64,000 bases of DNA from an uncultured Lachnospiraceae bacterium (lineage in GTDB: Bacteria; Bacillota; Clostridia; Lachnospirales; Lachnospiraceae). Numbering within the stretch: the first letter of the stretch is position 1; each line of letters starts with the position of its first letter. The DNA is taken from positions 1 through 64,000 of the forward strand of contig CANRDO010000008.1 in assembly GCA_947629385.1 (NCBI GenBank). Reading direction: 5' to 3'. The position numbers and the translations under genes were made by a program. The notes below the pieces were generated by a model that worked only from the letters and a program-made list of their open reading frames with translations, ran no database searches and was not told the DNA's origin. This document shows, piece by piece, positions 15,692-24,289 of the stretch.

Positions 15692-16687
15692 ATGTTAGAT
15701 GATATCAGAGAGTGGATTTCCGATAATTTGAGATATATTTTACTTGGTGTTGCAGGACTTCTTCTTATACTGATTATCGTGTTTGCAGTCCGGTTGATTG
15801 GAGGACGAAAGAAATCAGGAGAGAGTCAGTCGAAGACAAAGGTTGAAGAGACAGATTCGCAGACGAAGAAAGAGGACGACGACACGTCGGCGGATTCGCC
15901 AATCACTACAGCCGGAGATCCGCTTGAGCGGAATCAGAAGGATGTCCTGGATCTCGTAACGCGCTTCTATACGGCCAAGCTGAATCAGGACTATGATACG
16001 CTTGAAGAGATCTGTGAAGTGGTGGATGACAAGGCAAAGGAAGACAATGAAGCCATGGATGATGCGATTGAGGCATACAATAATCTCATGACATATTCCA
16101 AGGCAGGACTTACAGAGGATTCTTACGTCGTGTTTGCCTATTTTGACGCGAAGCTTACCAATATTGATACCCCCATACCTGCGCTGCGGGGATTCTATCT
16201 GGTCACGAACGAGGATGGGAAGCTGATCATATCAGACACAGACAGCCACCCGGACCAGAAGGCCTATCTGGAGCAGGTGCTGATGGACGATGATGTGCAG
16301 GTGTTGAATAAGGATGTCGCCGACAAATATGATGACAGCATCGCGCAGGATCCGGACCTTGCCTCATTCATAGAGTCCATAACGACCGAGAATGGGAGCG
16401 ATGCGAATGCCGAGACGGATGGAGACGGCTCGGGAGACGACGCCGGGGACGGCACTTCAGGAGATGCCGGAGAGGGCAAGCTTGGCACAATGTTTGCTGC
16501 CACGGGAGTAAACGTCCGTGCGGAGCCTTCGGCGGAGAGTACGCTGTATGCTACACTGTCGACCGGCATGCAGCTGGAGGTGCTTGAGAACCTCGACAAC
16601 GGATGGTCTCATATCAGCTTCTACACCTCGAACGGTACGACGATGGAAGGCTATGTGATGACACAGTATCTCAAAGATACAAATTAG
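15692..16687 (+). CDS. single-pass membrane protein with C-terminal SH3 domain (second paralogue)
   Basis: A roughly 331-residue protein. A transmembrane helix spans about residues 14-36 (YILLGVAGLLLILIIVFAV). It is followed by a charged linker, a folded region (about 80-210; DVLDLVTRFYTAKLNQDYDTLEE suggests an NTF2-like or similar alpha/beta fold, tentative), a Gly/Asp-rich linker (about 235-265), and an SH3 domain with VNVRAEPSAESTLYATLS. GAGGGGG at 15678-15684 sets the start at 15692; the ATG at 15668 is poorly spaced. It parallels the protein at 5780 but has the extra central domain. Confidence 0.78.
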   Translation: MLDDIREWISDNLRYILLGVAGLLLILIIVFAVRLIGGRKKSGESQSKTKVEETDSQTKKEDDDTSADSPITTAGDPLERNQKDVLDLVTRFYTAKLNQDYDTLEEICEVVDDKAKEDNEAMDDAIEAYNNLMTYSKAGLTEDSYVVFAYFDAKLTNIDTPIPALRGFYLVTNEDGKLIISDTDSHPDQKAYLEQVLMDDDVQVLNKDVADKYDDSIAQDPDLASFIESITTENGSDANAETDGDGSGDDAGDGTSGDAGEGKLGTMFAATGVNVRAEPSAESTLYATLSTGMQLEVLENLDNGWSHISFYTSNGTTMEGYVMTQYLKDTN

Positions 16688-16705
16688 CAACAGAAAAGAA
16701 CTGCG

Positions 16706-16770
16706 AGAAGGGCTGCCGCCAGACCAGAGGTATCTACATACTTCTTTTGCGGCAAGCCCTTTTCTTTTTT
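16706..16770 (+). terminator. rho-independent terminator after the second SH3 protein
   Basis: GGGCTGCCGC and its partner GCGGCAAGCCC form a long-looped stem, followed by CTTTTCTTTTTTG. The rest of 16771-16904 shows no gene. Confidence 0.7.
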
Positions 16771-16904
16771 GTGAAGTATTGTTTTGGATTTCGGAATGTG
16801 ATAAGATACGGAAAGACAGACGGCAGTCGGAGAATTGAAAATGTGGCTGGCAGACGGAAAGCCAAAGGAATGAGGAGACGGCCGGGAGACAGGCAGGTGG
16901 ATGG

Positions 16905-17753
16905 ATGAGGACGGATGGTGCGGCGGGACATAAGACGTCATTGCGTACAGACAGGCGCGGGGAGAACGCGAACCACAGATTTACAAAAGAAAAGACGACG
17001 GGCGAGGTGCGCGTGAACAAGTATCTGAGCGACGCGGGCTTCTGCTCACGCCGGGAGGCCGACCGCCTGATTGAGGCAGGAAAGGTGCTCGTCGACGGAC
17101 GAAAGGCGGTGCAGGGTCAGAAGATCTCGCGCGGACAGCAGGTGCAGGTGAACGGCCGCAGGATCGAGCCGGAGCAGGAGATGATCCTGCTGGCGGTCAA
17201 CAAGCCGCGCGGCGTGGTCTGCACGACGGACCGGCGCTGGGGCGACCGGACGATCTACGACGTGGTGAATCATCCGAAGCGTCTCTTCTCCGTCGGGCGT
17301 CTCGACAAGGATTCCGAAGGGCTGCTTTTGATGACGAACTACGGGGATATCCTGAATAAGATCATGCGCGCCGGGAATTATCATGAAAAGGAGTACCTTG
17401 TCACGGTGGACAAGGATATCACGCCGGATTTTCTGAACAGGATGGCTTCGGGCGTGTACCTGAAGGAGCTGGACGTCACTACGCGCCCGTGCCGGGCGGA
17501 GCTCGCGGGAGAATGTCAGTTCCGGCTGGTGCTCACGCAGGGGCTGAACCGGCAGATAAGGCGAATGTGCGAGGCGCTCCATTATAAGGTGAAACGCCTG
17601 GTGCGGGTGCGCATCATGAATATAGAGCTCGGGAATCTGAAGCCCGGCGAGTACAGGGCTGTGACGCGAAAGGAATATGCACAGCTTCAGAGGCAGCTGC
17701 AGGATTCCACAAATCCGGGACAGCAGCAGGAAAGGAATCGGAAAAGTCGATGA
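16905..17753 (+). CDS. RluF/RluB-type rRNA pseudouridine synthase
   Basis: Isomerises a uridine in 23S rRNA. The N-terminal S4 RNA-binding domain (VNKYLSDAGFCSRREADRLIEAGKVLVDG) is followed by the catalytic domain with SVGRLDKDSEGLLLMTNYG, whose Asp in RLDKDSEG is the catalytic residue, and LTQGLNRQIRRMCEALHYKVKRL, a pattern typical of RluF. The ATG at 16905 follows AGGTGG but adds about 34 poorly conserved residues. A GTG near 17013 (MNKYLS...) is the alternative start. The stop overlaps the ligA start by four bases. Confidence 0.85.
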   Translation: MRTDGAAGHKTSLRTDRRGENANHRFTKEKTTGEVRVNKYLSDAGFCSRREADRLIEAGKVLVDGRKAVQGQKISRGQQVQVNGRRIEPEQEMILLAVNKPRGVVCTTDRRWGDRTIYDVVNHPKRLFSVGRLDKDSEGLLLMTNYGDILNKIMRAGNYHEKEYLVTVDKDITPDFLNRMASGVYLKELDVTTRPCRAELAGECQFRLVLTQGLNRQIRRMCEALHYKVKRLVRVRIMNIELGNLKPGEYRAVTRKEYAQLQRQLQDSTNPGQQQERNRKSR

Positions 17754-19723
17754 ATCAGCAGATTGAGCGGATGAAGGAATTGTCGGAAAAACTTCGCGCG
17801 GCTTCGAAGGCATATTATCAGGAAGACCGCGAGATCATGAGCAACCTGGAATATGATAACCTGTATGACGAGCTCGTGAGGCTGGAGCAGGAGACCGGGA
17901 CCGTGCTGGCCGGCAGCCCGACGGTGACAGTCGGCTATGAGGCGCTCGACGCTCTCCCGAAGGAGCGGCATGAATCTCCGATGCTTTCCCTCGGGAAGAC
18001 GAAGGAGCGGGAGGAGCTGAGAAGCTTCGCGGGAGAGCACGAGGTGCTTGTCTCCTGGAAGCTTGACGGGCTCACCGTGGTGCTGACCTACAGGAACGGC
18101 ACGCTTGAGAAGGCGGTTACAAGGGGCAACGGAGAGATCGGCGAGGTGATCACCAACAACGCGCGGGTCTTCCAGAACATTCCCCTTCGCATTCCTTATC
18201 AGGGAGAGCTGATTCTGCGCGGAGAGGCGGTGATCACATATTCCGAGTTTGAGAAGATCAACGGTGAGATTGAGGACGTGGAGGCACGCTATAAGAATCC
18301 GCGCAATCTCTGCAGCGGTTCGGTGCGCCAGCTGAACAACGAGGTCACGGCGAACCGCCACGTAAGGTTTTACGCGTTTGCACTGGTGAAAGCCGAGAAC
18401 GTCGATTTCGGAAATCTGCGCAGCAATCAGTTTGAGTGGCTGAGGCAGCAGGGATTCGAGACGGTGGAATACCGCCATGCGACGGCTGAGACGATCGGTG
18501 AGACCGTGTCCTGGTTCGCGGAGAAGATCCTGCATTACGACGTGCCTTCGGACGGGCTTGTTGTGACATACAATGACATCGCGTACGGGCAGTCGCTCGG
18601 CCGAACGGCCAAATTTCCACGCGATTCGATCGCCTTCAAGTGGCAGGACGAGACCTGCGAGACGACGCTGCGGGAGATCGAATGGAGTCCGTCGCGGACC
18701 GGGCTTATCAATCCGGTCGCGATTTTTGACCCGGTCGAGTTGGAGGGCACGACGGTCAGCCGCGCGAGCGTACACAATCTGAGTATTATGAAGGCGCTGA
18801 GGCTCGGGATCGGAGATACGGTCACAGTCTACAAGGCGAATATGATCATTCCCCAGATCGCGGAGAACCTGACCGGAAGTGGGAATATCGAGATCCCGAA
18901 GATCTGTCCGGCGTGCGGAGGGCGCACGGAGGTCCGCTCCGTAAATGACGCGGAGACGCTCTATTGCACGAATGAGCAGTGCAGCGCGAAACGGATCAAA
19001 TCCTTCACCCTGTTTGTGAGCCGGAACGCGCTGAACATCGAAGGCTTATCGGAAGCCACACTTGAAAAATTTATCGCGAAAGGGTATATTCATACGTATG
19101 CCGACATCTTTCATCTGGACGATCACCGCGATGGGATCGTGGAGATGGAGGGCTTCGGCGAGAAATCCTATGCGAATCTGATCGAGAGCATTGAGGCGGC
19201 CAGACACACGACGCTGCCGAGGCTGGTCTACGGGCTTGGGATTCCAAACATCGGCACGGCCAATGCTGGGCTTCTGAGCAGGTTTTGCGGATATGATCTC
19301 GCAAAGCTGAGGAGCAGTACCGCGGAGGAGCTTGCCACGGTGGAAGGACTCGGCGAGGTGATCGCGGCTTCCGTGGCGGATTATTTCGCCGATCCACAGA
19401 ACAATGAGGCGCTGGACCGGCTTCTGAAAGAGCTGGAGCTGGAGGAAGCGCCGGAGGAGACTGCGCCGCAGGCTCTTGCGGGAAAGACGTTTGTGATTAC
19501 GGGCAGCGTAAACCATTTTGCAAACCGTGACGAGCTGAGGGCGTTTATTGAGGAGCGCGGAGGCAAGGTGGCAGGCTCCGTGTCGAAGAAGACGGATTAC
19601 CTGATCAATAATGATACGACGTCGAGCTCTTCCAAGAACAGGAAGGCTGCAGAACTCGGGATCCCGATCCTTGCGGAGGAGGATTTCCTCGCGCTCGCGA
19701 ACAGACAGACGGAAGAAGCATAA
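17750..19723 (+). CDS. ligA: NAD-dependent DNA ligase
   Basis: Seals nicks in replication and repair using NAD+. The 657-residue protein has the full order: Ia-type N-terminal helices, the adenylation domain with catalytic lysine K104 in WKLDGLTVVLTYRNG, an OB fold, a four-cysteine zinc finger (CPACGG...CTNEQC), helix-hairpin-helix repeats (GLGIPNIGTANA, VEGLGEVIAAS) and a C-terminal BRCT domain (LAGKTFVITGSVNHF). It is somewhat divergent: WKLDG replaces the common KIDG context and ATRGDG is TRGNG, so it could be a second ligase rather than the main one. Translationally coupled to the upstream pseudouridine synthase. Confidence 0.92.
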   Translation: MNQQIERMKELSEKLRAASKAYYQEDREIMSNLEYDNLYDELVRLEQETGTVLAGSPTVTVGYEALDALPKERHESPMLSLGKTKEREELRSFAGEHEVLVSWKLDGLTVVLTYRNGTLEKAVTRGNGEIGEVITNNARVFQNIPLRIPYQGELILRGEAVITYSEFEKINGEIEDVEARYKNPRNLCSGSVRQLNNEVTANRHVRFYAFALVKAENVDFGNLRSNQFEWLRQQGFETVEYRHATAETIGETVSWFAEKILHYDVPSDGLVVTYNDIAYGQSLGRTAKFPRDSIAFKWQDETCETTLREIEWSPSRTGLINPVAIFDPVELEGTTVSRASVHNLSIMKALRLGIGDTVTVYKANMIIPQIAENLTGSGNIEIPKICPACGGRTEVRSVNDAETLYCTNEQCSAKRIKSFTLFVSRNALNIEGLSEATLEKFIAKGYIHTYADIFHLDDHRDGIVEMEGFGEKSYANLIESIEAARHTTLPRLVYGLGIPNIGTANAGLLSRFCGYDLAKLRSSTAEELATVEGLGEVIAASVADYFADPQNNEALDRLLKELELEEAPEETAPQALAGKTFVITGSVNHFANRDELRAFIEERGGKVAGSVSKKTDYLINNDTTSSSSKNRKAAELGIPILAEEDFLALANRQTEEA

Positions 19724-19779
19724 CGCATAGAGACAGCCGGGCGACAAAGGTCAGGTGCAGAAAAGGAGAGAGACAGGAC

Positions 19780-20706
19780 ATGCCGATAAAAGTACAGAGC
19801 AATCTGCCGGCGAGGGAGATTCTGGAGAGAGAGAATATATTTGTGATGGATGAGAACCGGGCGATCCATCAGGACATCCGCCCGATTCACATCGCGATCC
19901 TGAACCTCATGCCGCTCAAGGAGGAGACAGAGCTTCAGCTTCTGCGTTCCCTCTCCAATACGCCGCTGCAGGTGAACGTGACTTTTATAAAAACCAGCTC
20001 CCATGAGTCAAAGAATACGTCGACGAGCCATCTGAACGAGTTTTATCTGGAGTTTGACGATATTAAGAATCGCCGCTTTGACGGCATGATCATCACGGGC
20101 GCGCCGGTGGAGCTGATGGAGTTTGAAGAGGTGGATTACTGGGAGGAGCTGACGCAGATCATCGACTGGACGGAAGCGAACGTCACGTCGACGATCTATC
20201 TGTGCTGGGCTGCGCAGGCCGGATTGTACTATCATTACGGACTTCAGAAGCGCATACTGGAGAAAAAGATGTTCGGCTTGTTCTGGCACCGCGTGCTGAA
20301 CCGCAAGATACCGCTGGTGCGCGGATTTGACGACGTGTTTCTCGCGCCGCATTCCAGACATACGGAGGTACCAATCGAGGAGATCCGTAAGGTGAAGGAG
20401 CTGACGATCCTTGCGGAGTCCGATGAAGCGGGGCTCTTTCTCGCGATGGCGGACAATGGGCGAAAGATCTTTGTGATGGGACATCCGGAGTACGACCGCG
20501 TGACGCTGGACGGAGAGTACCACCGGGATCTGAGCAGGGGGCTGCCGATTGAAATTCCGAAAAATTATTATGAGAATGACGATCCGAATATCAAGCCGCT
20601 GCTGCGCTGGCGTTCCCACGCGAACAATCTCTACACAAACTGGCTCAACTATTACGTCTATCAGGTGACCCCGTACAACATGGTCGGGGCGCCGGATTTT
20701 CGCTGA
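19780..20706 (+). CDS. metA: homoserine O-acetyltransferase, MetA type
   Basis: First committed step of methionine synthesis. The 308-residue protein is a class-I glutamine-amidotransferase-fold acyltransferase with nucleophile C142 (LCWAAQAG) and the H235/E237 pair (GHPEYD). Residue 111 is Glu (GAPVELMEFEEVDYW). In characterised MetA enzymes Glu at this position goes with acetyl-CoA and Gly with succinyl-CoA, so acetylation is predicted despite the traditional succinyltransferase name. An AAAGGAGAG-type site precedes the ATG. No SAM or T-box riboswitch fits in the 56-base gap. Confidence 0.93.
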   Translation: MPIKVQSNLPAREILERENIFVMDENRAIHQDIRPIHIAILNLMPLKEETELQLLRSLSNTPLQVNVTFIKTSSHESKNTSTSHLNEFYLEFDDIKNRRFDGMIITGAPVELMEFEEVDYWEELTQIIDWTEANVTSTIYLCWAAQAGLYYHYGLQKRILEKKMFGLFWHRVLNRKIPLVRGFDDVFLAPHSRHTEVPIEEIRKVKELTILAESDEAGLFLAMADNGRKIFVMGHPEYDRVTLDGEYHRDLSRGLPIEIPKNYYENDDPNIKPLLRWRSHANNLYTNWLNYYVYQVTPYNMVGAPDFR

Positions 20707-20722
20707 AACAGGAATGAACGGT

Positions 20723-22726
20723 CTATTTTCGTATGGACGTGCGGCGACCTTTTTTGTCTTCGTACAGCAGTTTGTCTGCCGCGGCCACGATCGACTGAAG
20801 GTCAGTCTCCGGCTTCAGCTCGAATCGCACGATCCCCATGGAAATCTCTACATAGTACGGTTTGCCGGAGGATTCGTTCAGCTGACGGCATGCCATGTTG
20901 ATGCGCTCCCGGAAGATGGTCTCAAAGCTCTCGGAGCCGGACGTCACGAGGGCGACGAACTCGTCCCCGCCGACACGCGCGAGGATATCGGAGTCCCGCA
21001 GAGAGGACTTCAGGATATTGCTCACGGACTGAAGCGCAAAATTCCCTTCGATATGTCCCCAGGTGTCGTTGATCTCCTTGAGGTGATCCAGGTCAGCGTA
21101 GATCATATGCGCGTTTTCCATAGTGACCATTCGGTGAACCTTTGTGATCTTGTCTGTCAGACCATGCAGATTCAGCAGTCCGGTCAGCTTGTCGTAGCTG
21201 GACTTGATGTCGAGCGCGCGATTCTCCCTGCGGATTTTCTTCATGTCGTTCGACATTGCGCGGCGATGCTCGGCCTCGATCTTGCTGATCTCCAGATAGC
21301 GCAGAGACAGACCAATCTGAAGACTGAGGAAATAGAAGAAAGAGAAATCCTCGCTCTTGATGTCGCACAGCAGAAGGCCGTACTGCTTCTCGCCGGAGAA
21401 CAGCAGGAAGGTCATGAAATTGTGCAGATCTCCGTCGTTTGTGAGCTTGGAGATGGAATTGTCCGCGGTCACATGCGGTCGGTCGGACGGCTCATAGGAG
21501 ACAGAGCGCCCGTTGCGGTAGAAGGAGGCCAGTCGGAGCGTCTCGGGACATGTCCAGGCACTTTCGCCGTCGTAGGAGATTGGCGGGTCGAGCAGGAAAA
21601 GATAAGACGCCTTCGTGCGCAGCTCCCTGATCCTCTCCATGATCTGGAGACAGAATTCCTTTTCATCCTCCATATAATCGTTCAACTCGCGGGCAATGAT
21701 CGGGATAAACCATGATTTGCGCTGAAAGTTTGTAAATTCAGTCTTCATGTCGGAGATTGTCCGGGTCAGTCTGTGAACCTCTTGCGCGAGATCCGTCACA
21801 GCAGCTTTTTCAGGCTTTTCCGCAGGCGGACAGCCGCAGGATTCCCGCTGTACAAACGCTACGGGGACACGCCGGGAAGCGATACTTTCATGCTGCAGAA
21901 CGTGCAGCATGTCCCGAACCGCTGTGCGGGACATGAGCCTTCCATCCTGCGCGACCGTGGTGAGCGGCGGATTCATGCTCCCGGCAATCTCAGAGTCGTC
22001 AAATCCGGTGATGAAGATATCTTTGCCGACAACAAGACCGCGCTTCTCGCAGACTTTGTAGCCGGCCAGCGCCATATCGTCGTTCGCAAACACAATCGCC
22101 TGCGCGTCGGCGTTGTTGTCAAGGAGTTTTTCCACCTCGGCGTTTACAAACTCAGTAAAATCTCCCGTGCCGATCATTTCCGGAGTGACGGGAAGAGAAT
22201 GCCTTGCCATCGTGTCCAGATAGGCCTGCTTGCGCTCGATCGAGTCTATGTTGCTCGTCGGTCCGGTCATAAAGAGGATGCGTTCACAGTGATGCTTGGT
22301 GATCAAGTGCTCGACGATCACAGAGATTCCCTGGTAATTGTCCGAGATCAGAGAATGGTAGCCGGGGAGATCGGTCAGGGCCGTCATAAAGATTGTGGGA
22401 ATGTGACTGAACTTTCCGGCAAATTCCTCCAGAGTGATATCGCCCATATACCGGGCGAGCGTTCCGTAGCTGATGATCAGTCCGTCGAGCCCGCTGATCA
22501 GGGCATAGTCGTATACGGTGTTGAACTGATAGTCGTAAGTGTCCTGCTTGTATTCATCCAACAAAATATCCTGGAAATATCCTTTCGTCTGCGTGCCTAG
22601 AAAAAGGCAGATATTTACATCAAACTCGACGCCGGCCGCGATTGCGCCGCTGATGATCTGCTTTGGGAAAGTACCGTGCATACCGCCGACCATGACGCCG
22701 ATCGTATATCTCTTTTTCGTCTTCAT
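20723..22726 (-). CDS. diguanylate cyclase with periplasmic-binding-protein-like sensor
   Basis: A 667-residue fusion. Residues 1-310 have the LacI/RbsB-type sugar-sensor fold (YTIGVMVGG, ISDNYQGI, GFDDSEIAGSMNPPLTTV) without a DNA-binding head and without a signal peptide or membrane helix. A linker with a predicted helical or GAF-like part follows (about 330-510). The C-terminus is a GGDEF domain: LTGLLNLHG, YADLDHLKEINDTWGH, the intact catalytic GGDEF at 586-590 and an RxxD inhibitory site at 577-580. It should make cyclic di-GMP in response to a cytoplasmic ligand. It is divergent from the MATE exporter and converges on metA. Confidence 0.88.
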   Translation of the reverse strand: MKTKKRYTIGVMVGGMHGTFPKQIISGAIAAGVEFDVNICLFLGTQTKGYFQDILLDEYKQDTYDYQFNTVYDYALISGLDGLIISYGTLARYMGDITLEEFAGKFSHIPTIFMTALTDLPGYHSLISDNYQGISVIVEHLITKHHCERILFMTGPTSNIDSIERKQAYLDTMARHSLPVTPEMIGTGDFTEFVNAEVEKLLDNNADAQAIVFANDDMALAGYKVCEKRGLVVGKDIFITGFDDSEIAGSMNPPLTTVAQDGRLMSRTAVRDMLHVLQHESIASRRVPVAFVQRESCGCPPAEKPEKAAVTDLAQEVHRLTRTISDMKTEFTNFQRKSWFIPIIARELNDYMEDEKEFCLQIMERIRELRTKASYLFLLDPPISYDGESAWTCPETLRLASFYRNGRSVSYEPSDRPHVTADNSISKLTNDGDLHNFMTFLLFSGEKQYGLLLCDIKSEDFSFFYFLSLQIGLSLRYLEISKIEAEHRRAMSNDMKKIRRENRALDIKSSYDKLTGLLNLHGLTDKITKVHRMVTMENAHMIYADLDHLKEINDTWGHIEGNFALQSVSNILKSSLRDSDILARVGGDEFVALVTSGSESFETIFRERINMACRQLNESSGKPYYVEISMGIVRFELKPETDLQSIVAAADKLLYEDKKGRRTSIRK

Positions 22727-22847
22727 ATCGTCCCAACCTTTATATCAAAATCCAATGGAAATCAATTAGTTGAAATTTGTATCCATTATATGATTTGGAC
22801 AATAAGATTGCAAGTATTTTCCCAAATATGCCCACGAATAGTATTCG

Positions 22848-22876
22848 TTGACATATTTTTGCAGGCAGACTATACT
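22848..22876 (+). promoter_or_regulatory. promoter of the MATE exporter gene
   Basis: TTGACA (22848-22853) and TATACT (22871-22876) are 17 bases apart. The region is shared with the divergent GGDEF gene. Confidence 0.75.
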
Positions 22877-22926
22877 TGAAAAAATACATTTCGGAAAGTA
22901 ATATTTTTGACTGGAGGGGCACTCGT

Positions 22927-24264
22927 ATGGCAAAAACCTATGACCTGACAAACGGAAAGGCATCAAAGCTGATTCTGCGTTTCTTTTTTCCCATGCTGCT
23001 GACAAATCTGCTGCAGCAGGTTTATTCGATGGCGGATACGGTGATTGTGGGAAAGGGGCTCGGCGATCTGGCGCTTGGCGCGGTCGGAAACCTGTCTTCG
23101 CTCACGCTCCTTGTGATCGGTTTTTGCACCGGTATGATGGGCGGGTTTTCCATCATCGTCGCGCAGCGCTTCGGCTCCGGCGACCGCAGCGCGCTTCGTC
23201 AGTCAATTGCCCTCACGCTCAAAATAAGCGTCGTCCTGTGCATCGCTTTGACTGCTGTCGGCCTTTTGGCTTTGCGGCCGATCCTGCTTCTCATAAGGAC
23301 GGGAGAGGAGATCCTGGACGACAGCCTGCTTTACGGATATATCATCCTGGGCGGCCTGACCGCGACCGCCGCGTACAATCTGTGTACATCTATCCTGCGC
23401 GCGCTGGGCGACAGCCGGACGCCGTTTTTCGCGATTATCATCTCGTCCGCTGTCAATATCGCTCTGGACTGTATTCTGATCTTCGGACTGGGAACAGGCG
23501 TAGAAGGGGCTGCCGCTGCGACGGTTTTTGCGCAGGCTCTCTCTGCGTTTATCTGTTATCGAAAGCTTCGCAGGATCGAGCTGATCCGTCTGTGCCGCGA
23601 GGATTTTCGCAATGACGCGGCTACATACCGGGAGCTGCTGAAAAACAGCCTTCCGACAGCCTATATGAACTCTCTGATCGCGGTTGGCTGCATGATCGTG
23701 CAGGGATTCATCAATAATCTCGGGGTCACCTATACATCTGCTTATTCTGCCTGCAGCCGATATCTGAATCTTTTTATCCTGCCGGGCATGACCATCGGGG
23801 CCGCATTCCTGACGTTCACAAGTCAGAATTATGGGGCCAGAAAGCCGGAGAGGATACGCGAAGGTATGCGCTTCTGTGCCATACTTTCGGTTCTGTTTTA
23901 TCTGCTGACGATTGCCGCTGTATGTCCTTTCGCGGAAACGCTTGCAGGCGCCATGCTGAACGAAACGGAAACGATCCGCCTTACAGCGGTATACCTTCGG
24001 ATCGTCGCGGTTTCTCTGCTTATCGTGAATTTTGTCTTCCCTCTGCGAAATTGCGTGCAGGGCATGGGGCATCCGCTGATCCCGATGTGCTCCGGTATTG
24101 CCGAGATGGTTCTTCGGATCCCGATCATTATGTATTTTCTTCCCCGGGCAGGCTTTCAGGCCGCCGCCTGGGCGGAGGTTGTCGCCTGGGTCGGTTCGCT
24201 GGTACTCAACGGCGCCGCCTATGTCGTATATATGCGCGGGATACAGCGTAATCGTTCGTGGTAA
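22927..24264 (+). CDS. MATE-family multidrug/Na+ antiporter
   Basis: A 445-residue, twelve-helix exporter. The N-terminus DLTNGKASKLILRFFFPMLLTNLLQQVYSMADTVIVGKGLG is the hallmark of the clostridial MATE group, and the symmetric second half begins near residue 235 (LKNSLPTAYMNSLIAVGCMIVQGFINNLG). It exports cationic compounds at the cost of H+ or Na+. GGAGGGG sets the start at 22927; the longer frame from 22876 lacks a site. The substrate cannot be read from sequence. Confidence 0.9.
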   Translation: MAKTYDLTNGKASKLILRFFFPMLLTNLLQQVYSMADTVIVGKGLGDLALGAVGNLSSLTLLVIGFCTGMMGGFSIIVAQRFGSGDRSALRQSIALTLKISVVLCIALTAVGLLALRPILLLIRTGEEILDDSLLYGYIILGGLTATAAYNLCTSILRALGDSRTPFFAIIISSAVNIALDCILIFGLGTGVEGAAAATVFAQALSAFICYRKLRRIELIRLCREDFRNDAATYRELLKNSLPTAYMNSLIAVGCMIVQGFINNLGVTYTSAYSACSRYLNLFILPGMTIGAAFLTFTSQNYGARKPERIREGMRFCAILSVLFYLLTIAAVCPFAETLAGAMLNETETIRLTAVYLRIVAVSLLIVNFVFPLRNCVQGMGHPLIPMCSGIAEMVLRIPIIMYFLPRAGFQAAAWAEVVAWVGSLVLNGAAYVVYMRGIQRNRSW

Positions 24265-24289
24265 TTTTCGGAAAAGGAGATGTGTAAGT

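Noticed and set aside
20714..22600. Long plus-strand frames opposite the GGDEF gene
   Set aside because: They are antisense shadows of a clearly coding minus-strand gene and show no protein family features.
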